A stretch of DNA of 37,121 bases, taken from Candidatus Omnitrophota bacterium. Lineage in GTDB: Bacteria; Omnitrophota; Gorgyraeia; Zapsychrales; Zapsychraceae. This document shows positions 9,741-17,358 of the stretch, piece after piece. A program made the translations under genes and the position numbers. The DNA lies in contig JACROV010000019.1 of the NCBI GenBank assembly GCA_016214285.1, positions 1-37,121 of the forward strand. Reading direction: 5' to 3'. The notes beneath the pieces are model-generated. The model ran no database searches and was not told where the DNA came from. It saw only the letters and a list, made by a program, of their open reading frames with translations. Numbering within the stretch: the first letter of the stretch is position 1; every line of letters begins with the position of its first letter.

Positions 9741-11420
9741 CTACAGCTTCTCAATGCGTACGATGTGTTTGTCCCCCACGCCCCGCAATTCTTCCAGCCG
9801 GTATGGCTGACCTTCTACGATACGCTTAAGATCGCGAACGTTGCCGTCTTTGACGATCGCGTAGGTGACGGACTGGGTCTTAAGGAAATCAAGCACCTTT
9901 TGGTCGGTATTTAAAAAAGGGACCGGGTGCGGGCTGAAGAAACCTTCGCCGTTAATGTCGATGACGGCCATCTTGCGGTCGGTGTAAAAACGGATGCCGC
10001 GGACATAAAATTTACTGGCCAGGACCGTTGAACCGGAATGGTCAACGGTCTTGAAAATATCCGTGATATCTTTACAGGAAACCCAGGGCTCGGCGGACGG
10101 GCGTGCCAAAAGCAGCATAACAAGCAAGGCCGCCGTCATTCCCGCGTGCGCGAGAAGCATCTTGAAATATTCCCTTTTGCGATTGAACACAAAGATGCAA
10201 ACCGCGGTGGCCGCCAGCAATATCGTGAAAACGTAAACGGGCGCGGGGTGGGTGACGAAATCCTTGAACTTGTTCGCGGCGGCTACGGTGCCCGCAATAA
10301 GCGCCAAGAGAAAAACGAAAAAGGCATACCCGCACCGGCTCAACGCTTGCGCGCGTCCGGTGTCCTCGGCCTGACGCAAGGCGCGGTCCAGATAATACGC
10401 GATAAGGACGGCGATGGCGGGGAAAACCGGAAAGACATAGCTGGCCAGTTTGGAGTGCGCCGGCTGGACGCAAATGTACACGCCGACGATCCAGGCCAGA
10501 AGAAAAAACAGCTTGTCGCGGTCGGGGAACTTTTCCTTGAACTGCCGCCACACCAGCCGCGCCGCCGGAGGCCAGAAAAAACTCCACGGCAAAATACCCG
10601 CGAACATAAGCCAGAGATAAAAATACCAGTTATCCAGACGCGCGTGCTCCGCTTCCAGTACCCGGCGGATATGCACGTTATAAACGTATTCGCGGATAAA
10701 TTCCTGGCCGTACCGTTGATACATCACCACGTGCCACGGCAGGGCAATGAGCAGGAAAACACATAACCCCAACCATACCCCCCGCCTCTTCAAAAAGGCC
10801 AGTTCCCTTTTGTACAACAAAAAGATCACGATTACCGCGGTCGGGAAAATGATGCCCAGGACGCCTTTGGTCAATACCGCAAGGCCGGCCGCGACCCCGG
10901 CGAAGACGAGCCATTGATCCGATGAGGCGCGGTATTTGTACCCCGCGTAAAGCAGAACGATCGTCGCGGTCACCCAAATGGAAAAAACCATATCGGTGAG
11001 GACCGACCGAGCCAGGGCCAGATAGATAAAACTGCTTGCCAAAACCAATCCGGAAAGGAACGCGAGGCGCTTGCGCTCAAAAAGCATCCAGGCTACCCAA
11101 TAGGTCACGGCCACTCCGAGGATGGCGAAAAAAGCGGGCCAGAACCTCGCCACAAACGGCGTGATGCCGAACAATTTGATATTAAGCGCCAGCAACCAGA
11201 AAAAAAAGATCGGTTTTTCGAAGTGCGGCGCGTCAAAGATCATCGGCGTCATCCAGCTGTTGTGCCGGATCATCTCCTTGGCGCTTTGGACGTAAAAAAC
11301 TTCATCCGGGTGCGTGAGGCTGACGAAACCGTTGCCCATCATCAAAAGAACATACGCCGCGGCCATAAGGATGCCGAGCAGTTTTTTGTGGCTTATCGCT
11401 TCAAGATGATCATGCTTCAT
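9741..11420 (-). CDS. ArnT/PMT-family GT-C membrane glycosyltransferase
   Basis: A 559-residue polytopic protein with about 12 hydrophobic segments and a soluble C-terminal domain from about residue 455. The first periplasmic loop has LTHPDEVFYVQSAKEM, matching the DE-containing catalytic motif of ArnT and related PMT-family enzymes. FEKPIFFFWL and FGITPFVARFWPA are further family signatures. These proteins transfer a sugar from undecaprenyl-phosphate to lipid A or another acceptor; the specific sugar cannot be read from sequence. The ATG overlaps the end of the deacetylase gene by 11 bp, so the two are probably cotranslated and work on the same cell-surface polymer or lipid. Confidence 0.88.
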   Translation of the reverse strand: MKHDHLEAISHKKLLGILMAAAYVLLMMGNGFVSLTHPDEVFYVQSAKEMIRHNSWMTPMIFDAPHFEKPIFFFWLLALNIKLFGITPFVARFWPAFFAILGVAVTYWVAWMLFERKRLAFLSGLVLASSFIYLALARSVLTDMVFSIWVTATIVLLYAGYKYRASSDQWLVFAGVAAGLAVLTKGVLGIIFPTAVIVIFLLYKRELAFLKRRGVWLGLCVFLLIALPWHVVMYQRYGQEFIREYVYNVHIRRVLEAEHARLDNWYFYLWLMFAGILPWSFFWPPAARLVWRQFKEKFPDRDKLFFLLAWIVGVYICVQPAHSKLASYVFPVFPAIAVLIAYYLDRALRQAEDTGRAQALSRCGYAFFVFLLALIAGTVAAANKFKDFVTHPAPVYVFTILLAATAVCIFVFNRKREYFKMLLAHAGMTAALLVMLLLARPSAEPWVSCKDITDIFKTVDHSGSTVLASKFYVRGIRFYTDRKMAVIDINGEGFFSPHPVPFLNTDQKVLDFLKTQSVTYAIVKDGNVRDLKRIVEGQPYRLEELRGVGDKHIVRIEKL

Positions 11421-12126
11421 GCGTCAGATCCTCGACAGTGACAAAAGAAAATCCCTTTTCCTTCAAAATTTTAATGAGAAGCGCCGCCGCCTGGACAGTC
11501 TGGCCGCGATCGCCCCCCTCCCGCGCGAAAATATTTCCGCTATCATGAAAAAGAAGGATATCCCCGCCGCGCGCGCGCGCGGCCAAATAACGGACGATAT
11601 ACCGGTGGGGGAAACCCGCCCAATCCTTGGAATTGAGCGACCACAAGACGACCGCGTATCCCATCGATCTTATTTTTTCTTTGGTAGAATTGCGCAGCCA
11701 TGCCTTGGGGGGACGGAACATGGTGGTTGTTTTTCCGGTGACCTCGCGGATGACGTGTTCCGTGTATTTGATCTCTTCTTCGATCTCCGCGGGTGTGTAA
11801 TACAAAATAACGCTGTGGGCGTATCCGTGATTGCCGATTCCGTGTCCTTCGCGGGCCACGCGGCGCGCGATGTCCGGATATTTCTGGACATGATGGCCGA
11901 CCATAAAGAACGTGGCCTTCACATCCGCTTTTTTAAGCTCATCAAGGATCTTTGGGGTCCAGACGGGCGAAGGGCCGTCGTCAAATGTCAGGGCGACGAT
12001 CTTTTTCGAAGTCCTGACACAATACGTTGTACCCTGACGCGTCAAAACGGCCGGATCGAAGAAAACGCAGAAACATCCGAACAGGAAAAGTCCCCCCAGG
12101 ACAAACCACAGCAATGTCAGCAGCAT
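11410..12126 (-). CDS. Membrane-anchored polysaccharide deacetylase, NodB/CE4 family
   Basis: A 238-residue protein with one N-terminal hydrophobic anchor (residues 3-23) and a NodB homology domain. All five CE4 motifs are visible: TFDDGPSP with D49/D50, NHGYAH with metal ligands H100 and H104, FRPPK at 138-141, the DW segment near 168, and LLFHD with H194. Members remove N- or O-acetyl groups from peptidoglycan, chitin or polyprenyl-linked sugars; the ArnT-like gene immediately downstream makes an ArnD-like role on a lipid-linked sugar worth considering (inference). It starts 18 bp after gpmI and overlaps the next gene by 11 bp. Confidence 0.92.
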   Translation of the reverse strand: MLLTLLWFVLGGLFLFGCFCVFFDPAVLTRQGTTYCVRTSKKIVALTFDDGPSPVWTPKILDELKKADVKATFFMVGHHVQKYPDIARRVAREGHGIGNHGYAHSVILYYTPAEIEEEIKYTEHVIREVTGKTTTMFRPPKAWLRNSTKEKIRSMGYAVVLWSLNSKDWAGFPHRYIVRYLAARARGGDILLFHDSGNIFAREGGDRGQTVQAAALLIKILKEKGFSFVTVEDLTHEA

Positions 12127-12144
12127 TGAAAGCTTATCTCCCCA

Positions 12145-13830
12145 TTAAATAAACTCGATCAACGATGGGTCGTAGTCTTCCGGCTTTTCGAACCCCAGCA
12201 GATTCAAGAGCGTCGCCGCGATGTTGGACAGGCCACGCTGTCCATTAGGCTCCTTCCTGCGGAAGGAGGAGAGGTTGGCCATTTTGTATTCCCCTTTGTA
12301 TCCGGCATCCACAATGGCACATGGGACGGGATTCAAGGAATGCGCCGTGCTCACGATCTTTCTCCCGTCTTTAAGGGTGTACATCTCGTCGGCATTGCCG
12401 TGATCCGCCAGGACCAGGGCGATCCCGCCGAGCTCATCGACCACTTTGATCAGTTTGTCGGTGCACTCATCCACCGCCTCGACGGAAGCAATGATGGCTT
12501 TTTCCACACCCGTGTGCCCGACCATGTCGCCGTTGGGGAAATTGATACGGCCGAAGCGGTAGCGGCCGCTGCGTAAAAGTTCTATCGTCTTTTCGGTGAT
12601 TTCACAGGCCTTCATCTTCGGCGTCTTGTCGAACTGGATCCGGTCGGAGGGGATTTCCACGTAAGTCTCCAGGTCCTTATTGACATATCCGGAATTATTC
12701 CCGTTCCAAAAGTAAGTCACGTGGCCATACTTCTGGGTCTCGGAAACAGCGAAGGCGGTGATGCCGTTGGCGCACATATATTCGCTGACGGCGCGCTCAA
12801 TTTGCGGCGGCTCGACCAGATAATGCCTGGGGATGTGGAGATCTCCGTCGTACTCCATCATGCCGGCGAACAGGACATCCGGCACGCGCTGACGGTCGAA
12901 CTTGTCGAACCCGTCTTTTTGTTCGAACGCCATCGCGAGCTCGATGGCCCTGTCCCCGCGAAAATTAAAAAGGACAACCACGTCGCCGTCTTCGATGGCG
13001 CCGACGGGCTTACCGCTCTCGGCGACAACAAAAGATTCCAGATATTGGTCCGTGAGCTTCGGGTCTTCACGATAATATGTTTCAACGGCCTCTGCCGCCG
13101 AGGCGAACATGCGCGCCTTACCCAGCACGTGCGCGTCCCAGCCGCGTTTGACGATCGTCCAGTCGGCATTATACCGGTCCATGGTCGTTATCATGCGCCC
13201 GCCGCCGGAGGCGATACGGTAATCCACGCCGTATTGCTTTTTCAATTCTGTTAAAACCTGCTCGGTCTTTTCGATGTACTGCAGAGCGGATTTTTCATAA
13301 ACATCGCGGCCGTCCGTCAACGCGTGGATCCTGGCCCGCTTGACCCCGTCTTTGGCCGATTGACGCAGCAGCGCGTAGAGATGATCCGTATGCGCGTGCA
13401 CGTTCCCGTCGGACAATAACCCGATCAGATGAAAAGTGCCTGGCGGTAAGCCGCCAGGCAGGCCCGATGGTTTAACCCGCGCGATGAGGTCCTTCCACAA
13501 CGGCGTGCGAAATATACTGCCGTTTTCAATCGCCTTCGAAACCAAAGCCGCCCCCTGTTCAAAGACCCGTCCGGCGCCCAGCGCGTTGTGCCCGACTTCG
13601 CTGTTTCCCATATCACTGTCGGAAGGCATCCCCACCGCTTTTCCATGGGCCTTGAGCGTGGTGTATAAGGGGCTCTTCATCAGCCGGTCCAGACACGGTG
13701 TCCTGGCCATAAAGACCCCGTCGCTGGCGTCGCGCTTGCCGATCCCCACTCCATCGAGGATGATCAACAAAAGCGGCCCTTTGCGGCCATGAAACTTCGG
13801 TAATTTTTTCAACAATAAGGGATTAGACAT
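12145..13830 (-). CDS. gpmI: 2,3-bisphosphoglycerate-independent phosphoglycerate mutase
   Basis: This Mn-dependent enzyme interconverts 3- and 2-phosphoglycerate. LLIILDGVG provides the first metal ligand (D26), the phosphoserine is S77 in GNSEVGHN, and LADHGNADEM carries C-terminal metal ligands. The length of 561 residues is slightly above the usual 510-550. The sequence SGLPGGLPPG just before TFHLIGLLSDG is encoded by a GC-rich palindrome at 13437-13460 that appears to have been inserted in frame. I chose the ATG at 13830 over the TTG at 13848. There is no Shine-Dalgarno sequence, and a TACAAT hexamer sits 7 nt upstream, so the mRNA may be leaderless. The deacetylase gene follows after 18 bp. 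Confidence 0.95.
   Translation of the reverse strand: MSNPLLLKKLPKFHGRKGPLLLIILDGVGIGKRDASDGVFMARTPCLDRLMKSPLYTTLKAHGKAVGMPSDSDMGNSEVGHNALGAGRVFEQGAALVSKAIENGSIFRTPLWKDLIARVKPSGLPGGLPPGTFHLIGLLSDGNVHAHTDHLYALLRQSAKDGVKRARIHALTDGRDVYEKSALQYIEKTEQVLTELKKQYGVDYRIASGGGRMITTMDRYNADWTIVKRGWDAHVLGKARMFASAAEAVETYYREDPKLTDQYLESFVVAESGKPVGAIEDGDVVVLFNFRGDRAIELAMAFEQKDGFDKFDRQRVPDVLFAGMMEYDGDLHIPRHYLVEPPQIERAVSEYMCANGITAFAVSETQKYGHVTYFWNGNNSGYVNKDLETYVEIPSDRIQFDKTPKMKACEITEKTIELLRSGRYRFGRINFPNGDMVGHTGVEKAIIASVEAVDECTDKLIKVVDELGGIALVLADHGNADEMYTLKDGRKIVSTAHSLNPVPCAIVDAGYKGEYKMANLSSFRRKEPNGQRGLSNIAATLLNLLGFEKPEDYDPSLIEFI
13437..13460. repeat. GC-rich palindrome inside gpmI
   Basis: TGCCTGGCGG and its exact complement flank TAAG, giving a 10-bp stem with a 4-nt loop. 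It is in frame within gpmI, in a loop just before the conserved HLIGLLSDG segment. Confidence 0.8.
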
Positions 13831-13837
13831 CGGGGGT

Positions 13838-13866
13838 ATTGTACACAAAAATGCCGGGATTTTAAA
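13838..13866 (-). promoter_or_regulatory. Predicted sigma-70 promoter of gpmI
   Basis: On the minus strand TTTAAA (13861-13866) and TACAAT (13838-13843) are separated by 17 nt. A start seven bases after the -10 box would fall on or next to the ATG at 13830. The -35 box matches 4/6 and the -10 box 5/6. Confidence 0.5.
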
Positions 13867-13913
13867 CCTTTTTTAAGGGAAAACTTGAAGGGAACTGCCG
13901 CGCAGACGACAAA

Positions 13914-15146
13914 TTATCCGCAGGGTTGGAATACCAGCCTGGCCCGCACACCGGTATGGTCCGTGATGTTCTCAATGGCGACAATACCATTATGGTTTTC
14001 CATGATGCTTTTGGTGATGGACAATCCCAGTCCAACGCCGCCAAAGTCGCGTTTGGTCGTAAAAAACGGCTCGAAGATCTTTTGCAGGTGCTCCGGAAGG
14101 ATACCGTTACCGCTATCTTCCACATCGCACATGATCACAGTATCTCCCGCTTTGAATTTGCTCTTGTCCAGATTATACGAACGGCAGTGGTCCTCCGAGA
14201 TCGTCTGACAATACGTTTTCAATTCAAGGATGCCCCCCTGCGGGGACGCGTGGACCGCGTTGAGCATGAGATTGACAAGGACCTGCTCAATACGGTTGCG
14301 GTCGATATTGACCTGCGGAATGCTCTGGTCGAGGCGTCCGACGACCTGAATGTGTTTTTTATGGAACTCATGCCGGATGAGCGATAAACTTTTCTCGATG
14401 ATCTCGTTTAAATTTTCCGGCTTCTTGCTCGAAGAGGCAGAGGTCTTCCCTGCAAAGTTCAACAGTTCGTTGACGATCCCGTTGGCTCTTTGGACGGCTT
14501 CCCTGATATTCGTTAACGCGATCTGGATCTTGGCAGGGTCGCCGGAGAGAATTTGTTCCTGCCTGTCCGGCAGGCAGGCCTGCAAAAATGTTGTGTCATA
14601 ACTTATCGTGGCCAAGGGGTTCCTGATCTCATGGGCGATGCCGCTGGCGATCTCCCCGATGACCTTCATCTTCTCCATCTGCAGAAGCTGTGACTGCGTT
14701 TCCTGGAGCCGCTGATAGGCCGCGGTCAATTCGCGCTCCAGGCGTTTGCGCTCCAGGGCGTAATGCAGCGCCTTGTGAAGCACATAGGCCGTATATTTTC
14801 CCTTGACCAAAAAATCCTGCGCCCCATAACTGAGCGTATTGATCCCCAATTCATCTTCATAGGCTCCGGTGTTGATGACGATAGTCACATCGGGATACCT
14901 GGCGCTCAACGACGTCAAGGTATCTTTCCCTTCGCTGTCCGGAAGGTTCAAGTCCAAAATGACCACATCGAAGGAATGTTGCTCGAGAAGCTGGATGGCC
15001 CCGGCTAAAGTTTCCGCGCTTTTAAGGAGAGAAACGGGGTGGGAAAATTCATGGAGCATGGTCTCGAGGATCCGGCGGTCGATCGCGTTATCCTCGACCA
15101 CCAGGATTTTCAAGGGCTGCGTAAATTTGGGAGGAGTCTCGTTCAT
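13914..15146 (-). CDS. Soluble hybrid sensor: REC domain plus histidine kinase
   Basis: A 410-residue cytosolic signalling protein without membrane segments. Residues 12-130 form a receiver domain (acidic pocket E18/D19, phosphoacceptor D65 in VILDLNLPD, T93, K115). A coiled coil at about 132-160 leads to a HisKA domain with H172 in GIAHEIRNPLAT, then a HATPase_c domain with the N box NLMLNAVHA and G boxes DSGNGI and GVGLGLSI. The kinase is probably controlled by phosphorylation of its own receiver by another kinase. CLPDRQ in the HisKA region comes from a palindrome (14558-14578). I prefer the ATG at 15146 to the TTG at 15161. No cognate response regulator is adjacent. Confidence 0.92.
   Translation of the reverse strand: MNETPPKFTQPLKILVVEDNAIDRRILETMLHEFSHPVSLLKSAETLAGAIQLLEQHSFDVVILDLNLPDSEGKDTLTSLSARYPDVTIVINTGAYEDELGINTLSYGAQDFLVKGKYTAYVLHKALHYALERKRLERELTAAYQRLQETQSQLLQMEKMKVIGEIASGIAHEIRNPLATISYDTTFLQACLPDRQEQILSGDPAKIQIALTNIREAVQRANGIVNELLNFAGKTSASSSKKPENLNEIIEKSLSLIRHEFHKKHIQVVGRLDQSIPQVNIDRNRIEQVLVNLMLNAVHASPQGGILELKTYCQTISEDHCRSYNLDKSKFKAGDTVIMCDVEDSGNGILPEHLQKIFEPFFTTKRDFGGVGLGLSITKSIMENHNGIVAIENITDHTGVRARLVFQPCG
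14558..14578. repeat. Palindrome within the histidine kinase gene
   Basis: CCTGCCTG and its exact complement CAGGCAGG flank TCCGG. It encodes CLPDRQ in the kinase, in the linker between the two HisKA helices where an insertion would be tolerated. Confidence 0.8.
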
Positions 15147-15160
15147 GGGCTGATACTGCA

Positions 15161-15189
15161 ATGATACAATACTTCCACCATGATGTCAA
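15161..15189 (-). promoter_or_regulatory. Predicted sigma-70 promoter of the REC-histidine kinase
   Basis: On the minus strand a perfect TTGACA (15184-15189) is followed after 17 nt by TATCAT (15161-15166, 5/6). The expected transcript start is about 8 nt before the ATG at 15146, and no Shine-Dalgarno sequence fits in that leader. Confidence 0.72.
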
Positions 15190-15200
15190 ACCGGCTTATG

Positions 15201-15220
15201 GAGCCTGTCCGGAGCCTGTC
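15201..15220. repeat. Short tandem GAGCCTGTC repeat
   Basis: GAGCCTGTC occurs at 15201-15209 and again at 15212-15220, directly after the end of the EF-Tu-domain-like gene. It belongs to the cluster of GC-rich repeats in this part of the window. Confidence 0.5.
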
Positions 15221-15226
15221 GTGGTA

Positions 15227-15667
15227 TCAGCGAAGTCGAATAAGCTTATCCCCCGCCTTAGCCGCGCGCTCGACTTTCAAGCCGATCAACTGCCCGCGAC
15301 GGGCACAGCGGACATCCACGCTTTCGATCTGCATGGAACGTATGGTCTGCGCAAAATTCGTGGTTTTACCCTGAATACGGACCTTATCCCCCACGGCAAG
15401 GTTCCCCTTGGTCATTTTTACGACGGCCACCTGGATCTTTGAGAAAAAGTGGGTTATTTCGCCTGCCGGCTGGCCCGCCTGGGCGGGCTGGCCCGGCGGT
15501 TGAGTTTTACCGGAAGGAGATTTACCCCTGGAGGCGGAAACAGCCACGGGAGCTTGAGAACGAGGCGATCTTTTAACGGAAGGAACGGTTTGTTTCTTTT
15601 TGATCTTTTTTCTGGAAGGACGCGTCGCGCGGGATCTCCCCAAGGATTCGCGCCGGACGCGGGGCAA
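15227..15667 (-). CDS. Small EF-Tu-domain-2-like protein with basic N-terminal extension
   Basis: The C-terminal 78 residues (GEITHFFSKIQVAVV through RGQLIGLKVE to AGDKLIRL) match the small 'translation elongation factor-like' family, a beta-barrel like EF-Tu domain 2, without a GTPase domain. Function is unknown. The N-terminal about 65 residues are Lys/Arg/Ser/Pro-rich and probably disordered. The start is uncertain: 15667 is a TTG, and the frame stays open upstream to a TAA near 15793 without any ATG or GTG. A GC-rich repeat (15713-15762) lies in that upstream stretch and may have replaced the native start. QPAQAGQPAG is encoded by another palindrome (15473-15488). Confidence 0.65.
   Translation of the reverse strand: MPRVRRESLGRSRATRPSRKKIKKKQTVPSVKRSPRSQAPVAVSASRGKSPSGKTQPPGQPAQAGQPAGEITHFFSKIQVAVVKMTKGNLAVGDKVRIQGKTTNFAQTIRSMQIESVDVRCARRGQLIGLKVERAAKAGDKLIRLR
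15473..15488. repeat. GC palindrome in the EF-Tu-domain-like gene
   Basis: GCCCGCC and GGCGGGC flank a TG centre. It sits in the Pro/Gln/Gly linker before the conserved barrel domain. Confidence 0.65.
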
Positions 15668-15712
15668 TGCTTTTCTTCTGACTTTTCGCTTTGCTTTCCG
15701 TCGCTGTTTTTT

Positions 15713-15762
15713 CCCTCTCCCCCCGGCCGTAGGTCCCCTGCGGGGGAGGAGCCTTCGGCCGA
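15713..15762. repeat. GC-rich interspersed repeat, copy 1
   Basis: This shares CGGCC(G/A)TAGGTCCCC, GGGGGAGG and GCCTT(C/T)GGC with 30535-30582. The minus-strand translation in one frame is PPPQGTYGRGE, against PPPRGTYGRGE in the other copy. Confidence 0.75.
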
Positions 15763-15790
15763 ATAACTTTCGCAGGGAAGAAAATATTTT

Positions 15791-15874
15791 TTAGGGTTAT
15801 GCCCTTGACTACCACTTCCAGCATACGATGGGCACGAAATCCTGTTGCACTGTTCATCAAAGGCATAACCCTAA
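15791..15874. repeat. Long-spaced inverted repeat, likely element remnant
   Basis: TTAGGGTTATGCC at 15791-15803 is the exact reverse complement of 15862-15874. The match extends inward to 17 of 18 bp through TTGA/TCAA, with a spacer of about 47 bp, and A/T runs lie outside both arms. No transposase is present. It could be a MITE-like remnant or a large hairpin. Confidence 0.7.
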
Positions 15875-15905
15875 TATTTTTTTCAAAACGGCCATGTCGG
15901 TTCGT

Positions 15906-16244
15906 TCACATACTTATCTTGTCGGCGATCGGAGAAATGACGGGAAACCTGATCAACCGCCCCTGAAGAACGGCAATGATGCCAATAAAAGCGAATACCC
16001 CCAATACGAACATCCCCAGGCGAAGCAGCCACGTCCCTAAAAGGATCGACACGATCATGACCGCCACCTGCCCGAGGAAAATAACAAGGCCCTGCTTGCT
16101 GTGCGCGAGGACGAATGAATTATCCTTTTTGAGGATCAACGGGATGACGCACAGGATGGACAGATACGACAAAACGGCGAAGCTTTTCCCCTCGAGGATG
16201 CGGGGATCCTCCTGCGGGTTGAACTGCGGGGTTCTCTTAGCCAT
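15906..16244 (-). CDS. DUF4870/Tic20-like small membrane protein
   Basis: The 112-residue protein has a short polar N-terminus with EDPRILEGKSFAVLSYLSI, a first membrane segment about 24-38, the conserved FVLAHSKQGLVIF amphipathic stretch, and two to three further hydrophobic helices to about 98. This is the layout of the DUF4870/Tic20-like family, whose function is unknown. Its ATG overlaps the end of the ParA-CBM48 gene by 8 bp, so it is very probably cotranslated with it. That makes it a candidate membrane component of the same system (inference). Confidence 0.8.
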   Translation of the reverse strand: MAKRTPQFNPQEDPRILEGKSFAVLSYLSILCVIPLILKKDNSFVLAHSKQGLVIFLGQVAVMIVSILLGTWLLRLGMFVLGVFAFIGIIAVLQGRLIRFPVISPIADKISM

Positions 16245-17355
16245 TAGCCGTGACCTCGATCAGGGAATTGATGTCCCCGAAAGAGTTTCTCTCTTTATTG
16301 GGATTGCGGGAATCTTCTTTCCAGACGCCATCGACGATAAACTGATATTTATAAACACCCGGCTTAAGCGCGATGACGGCTTCCCACTTCCCGTTGGCCT
16401 GCGTGAGGCGGCAATGGTCATCCAAAGACCAGTCGTTAAAACTTCCCGTCACAAAGACGGACTTCGCGGCGGCGGCGTCATAGCTAAAGCGCACCGGGAA
16501 CAACTGCTGGACATCCTTGACTTCCTGCCTGATGAGCGTCCCCATTTTCTCGGAGAATGCTTTTGGCTCGACGCTGGCGGCCGCTGGTGCCGGCTGTTTT
16601 TTTTCGGCGCAAATGATCTCTTTGGAAAGCGTGAAATAATCCTTGGTGCCGCGGCTGTATTTGTCGTAGACGCCGACGGTCTGTCCCAGCACGGCGGATT
16701 CTTTGAGTTTTACGCTGGTGTGGACGATCGTGTCAAAAAGCAATTCGCTGAATTTCTGCCGGAACGTTTCCAGCATCGCGAAGGAATGCCGCAGGCGCGA
16801 ATCGAACATCGTGATCAAGACCCGGCACTGGATCGCGTGGTTTAAGCGGTCGCGCACGAGATTGACAATATCCAGCAGATGCTCGACACCCTGGATGGAA
16901 AAACGGCTGGTCTCAACCGGGATAATAAGCTCATCGCTGGCGCGTAACGCGTTGACCGTCAGGATGCCGAGGCTCGGCGCGCAATCGATCAGAATATAAT
17001 CATAATTCTCTTTGACCGTCGCGATCACCTCGGACAATTTCAATTCACGGCCGATCTCATCGGCCAGTTCCTGCTCCAGCGTGCCGACGAGGATATTCGA
17101 CGGGACGATGTCAAAACTGTTCTCGATACGCTGGATGATATTCTCCAGGCGCAATTTGCGCGGCGTCAGCCGGGAGATAACGTTATAAATGCTGTCCTGG
17201 CTTTCGACGTTAAGCCCCAGCGAGGCGTGCGCCTGCGGGTCCAGGTCAATCAAGAGAACCCTGCGCCCGTTCCTGCCCAATGCCGCGGCCAGATTGATGG
17301 CTGTCGTCGTCTTGCCGCAGCCCCCTTTTTGATTGGCAATAGCGATAATTCTCAT
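16237..17355 (-). CDS. ParA/Soj-type ATPase fused to a C-terminal CBM48 glycogen-binding domain
   Basis: Residues 1-250 are a ParA-family ATPase. The deviant Walker A KGGCGKTTT has signature lysine K10 and K15, switch region DLDPQAHAS follows, and Walker B lies in YILIDCAPSLG. ParA proteins dimerise on ATP and position plasmids, chromosomes or organelles. After a linker (about 250-285), residues 290-370 form an AMPK-beta-type CBM48: GSFNDW, YKYQF, DGVW and DINS. The residues that contact glycogen in AMPK-beta have equivalents here: W309, K336, W345, N363. Such a fusion is not one I know from characterised systems. The gene starts 3 bp after a membrane-anchored protein and overlaps a DUF4870-like gene; no parB or parS is seen. 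A role in anchoring or segregating glycogen is inferred. Confidence 0.92.
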   Translation of the reverse strand: MRIIAIANQKGGCGKTTTAINLAAALGRNGRRVLLIDLDPQAHASLGLNVESQDSIYNVISRLTPRKLRLENIIQRIENSFDIVPSNILVGTLEQELADEIGRELKLSEVIATVKENYDYILIDCAPSLGILTVNALRASDELIIPVETSRFSIQGVEHLLDIVNLVRDRLNHAIQCRVLITMFDSRLRHSFAMLETFRQKFSELLFDTIVHTSVKLKESAVLGQTVGVYDKYSRGTKDYFTLSKEIICAEKKQPAPAAASVEPKAFSEKMGTLIRQEVKDVQQLFPVRFSYDAAAAKSVFVTGSFNDWSLDDHCRLTQANGKWEAVIALKPGVYKYQFIVDGVWKEDSRNPNKERNSFGDINSLIEVTANG

Positions 17356-17358
17356 ACT

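Noticed and set aside
15573-15866. 97-residue minus-strand frame starting MPLMNSATGF
   Set aside because: It is composed of the inverted repeat and the GC-rich repeat and overlaps the better-supported EF-Tu-domain-like gene in another frame.
16237-17355. Ordinary chromosome partition parA
   Set aside because: There is no parB partner or parS site nearby, and the CBM48 fusion makes a standard Soj/ParA role unlikely.
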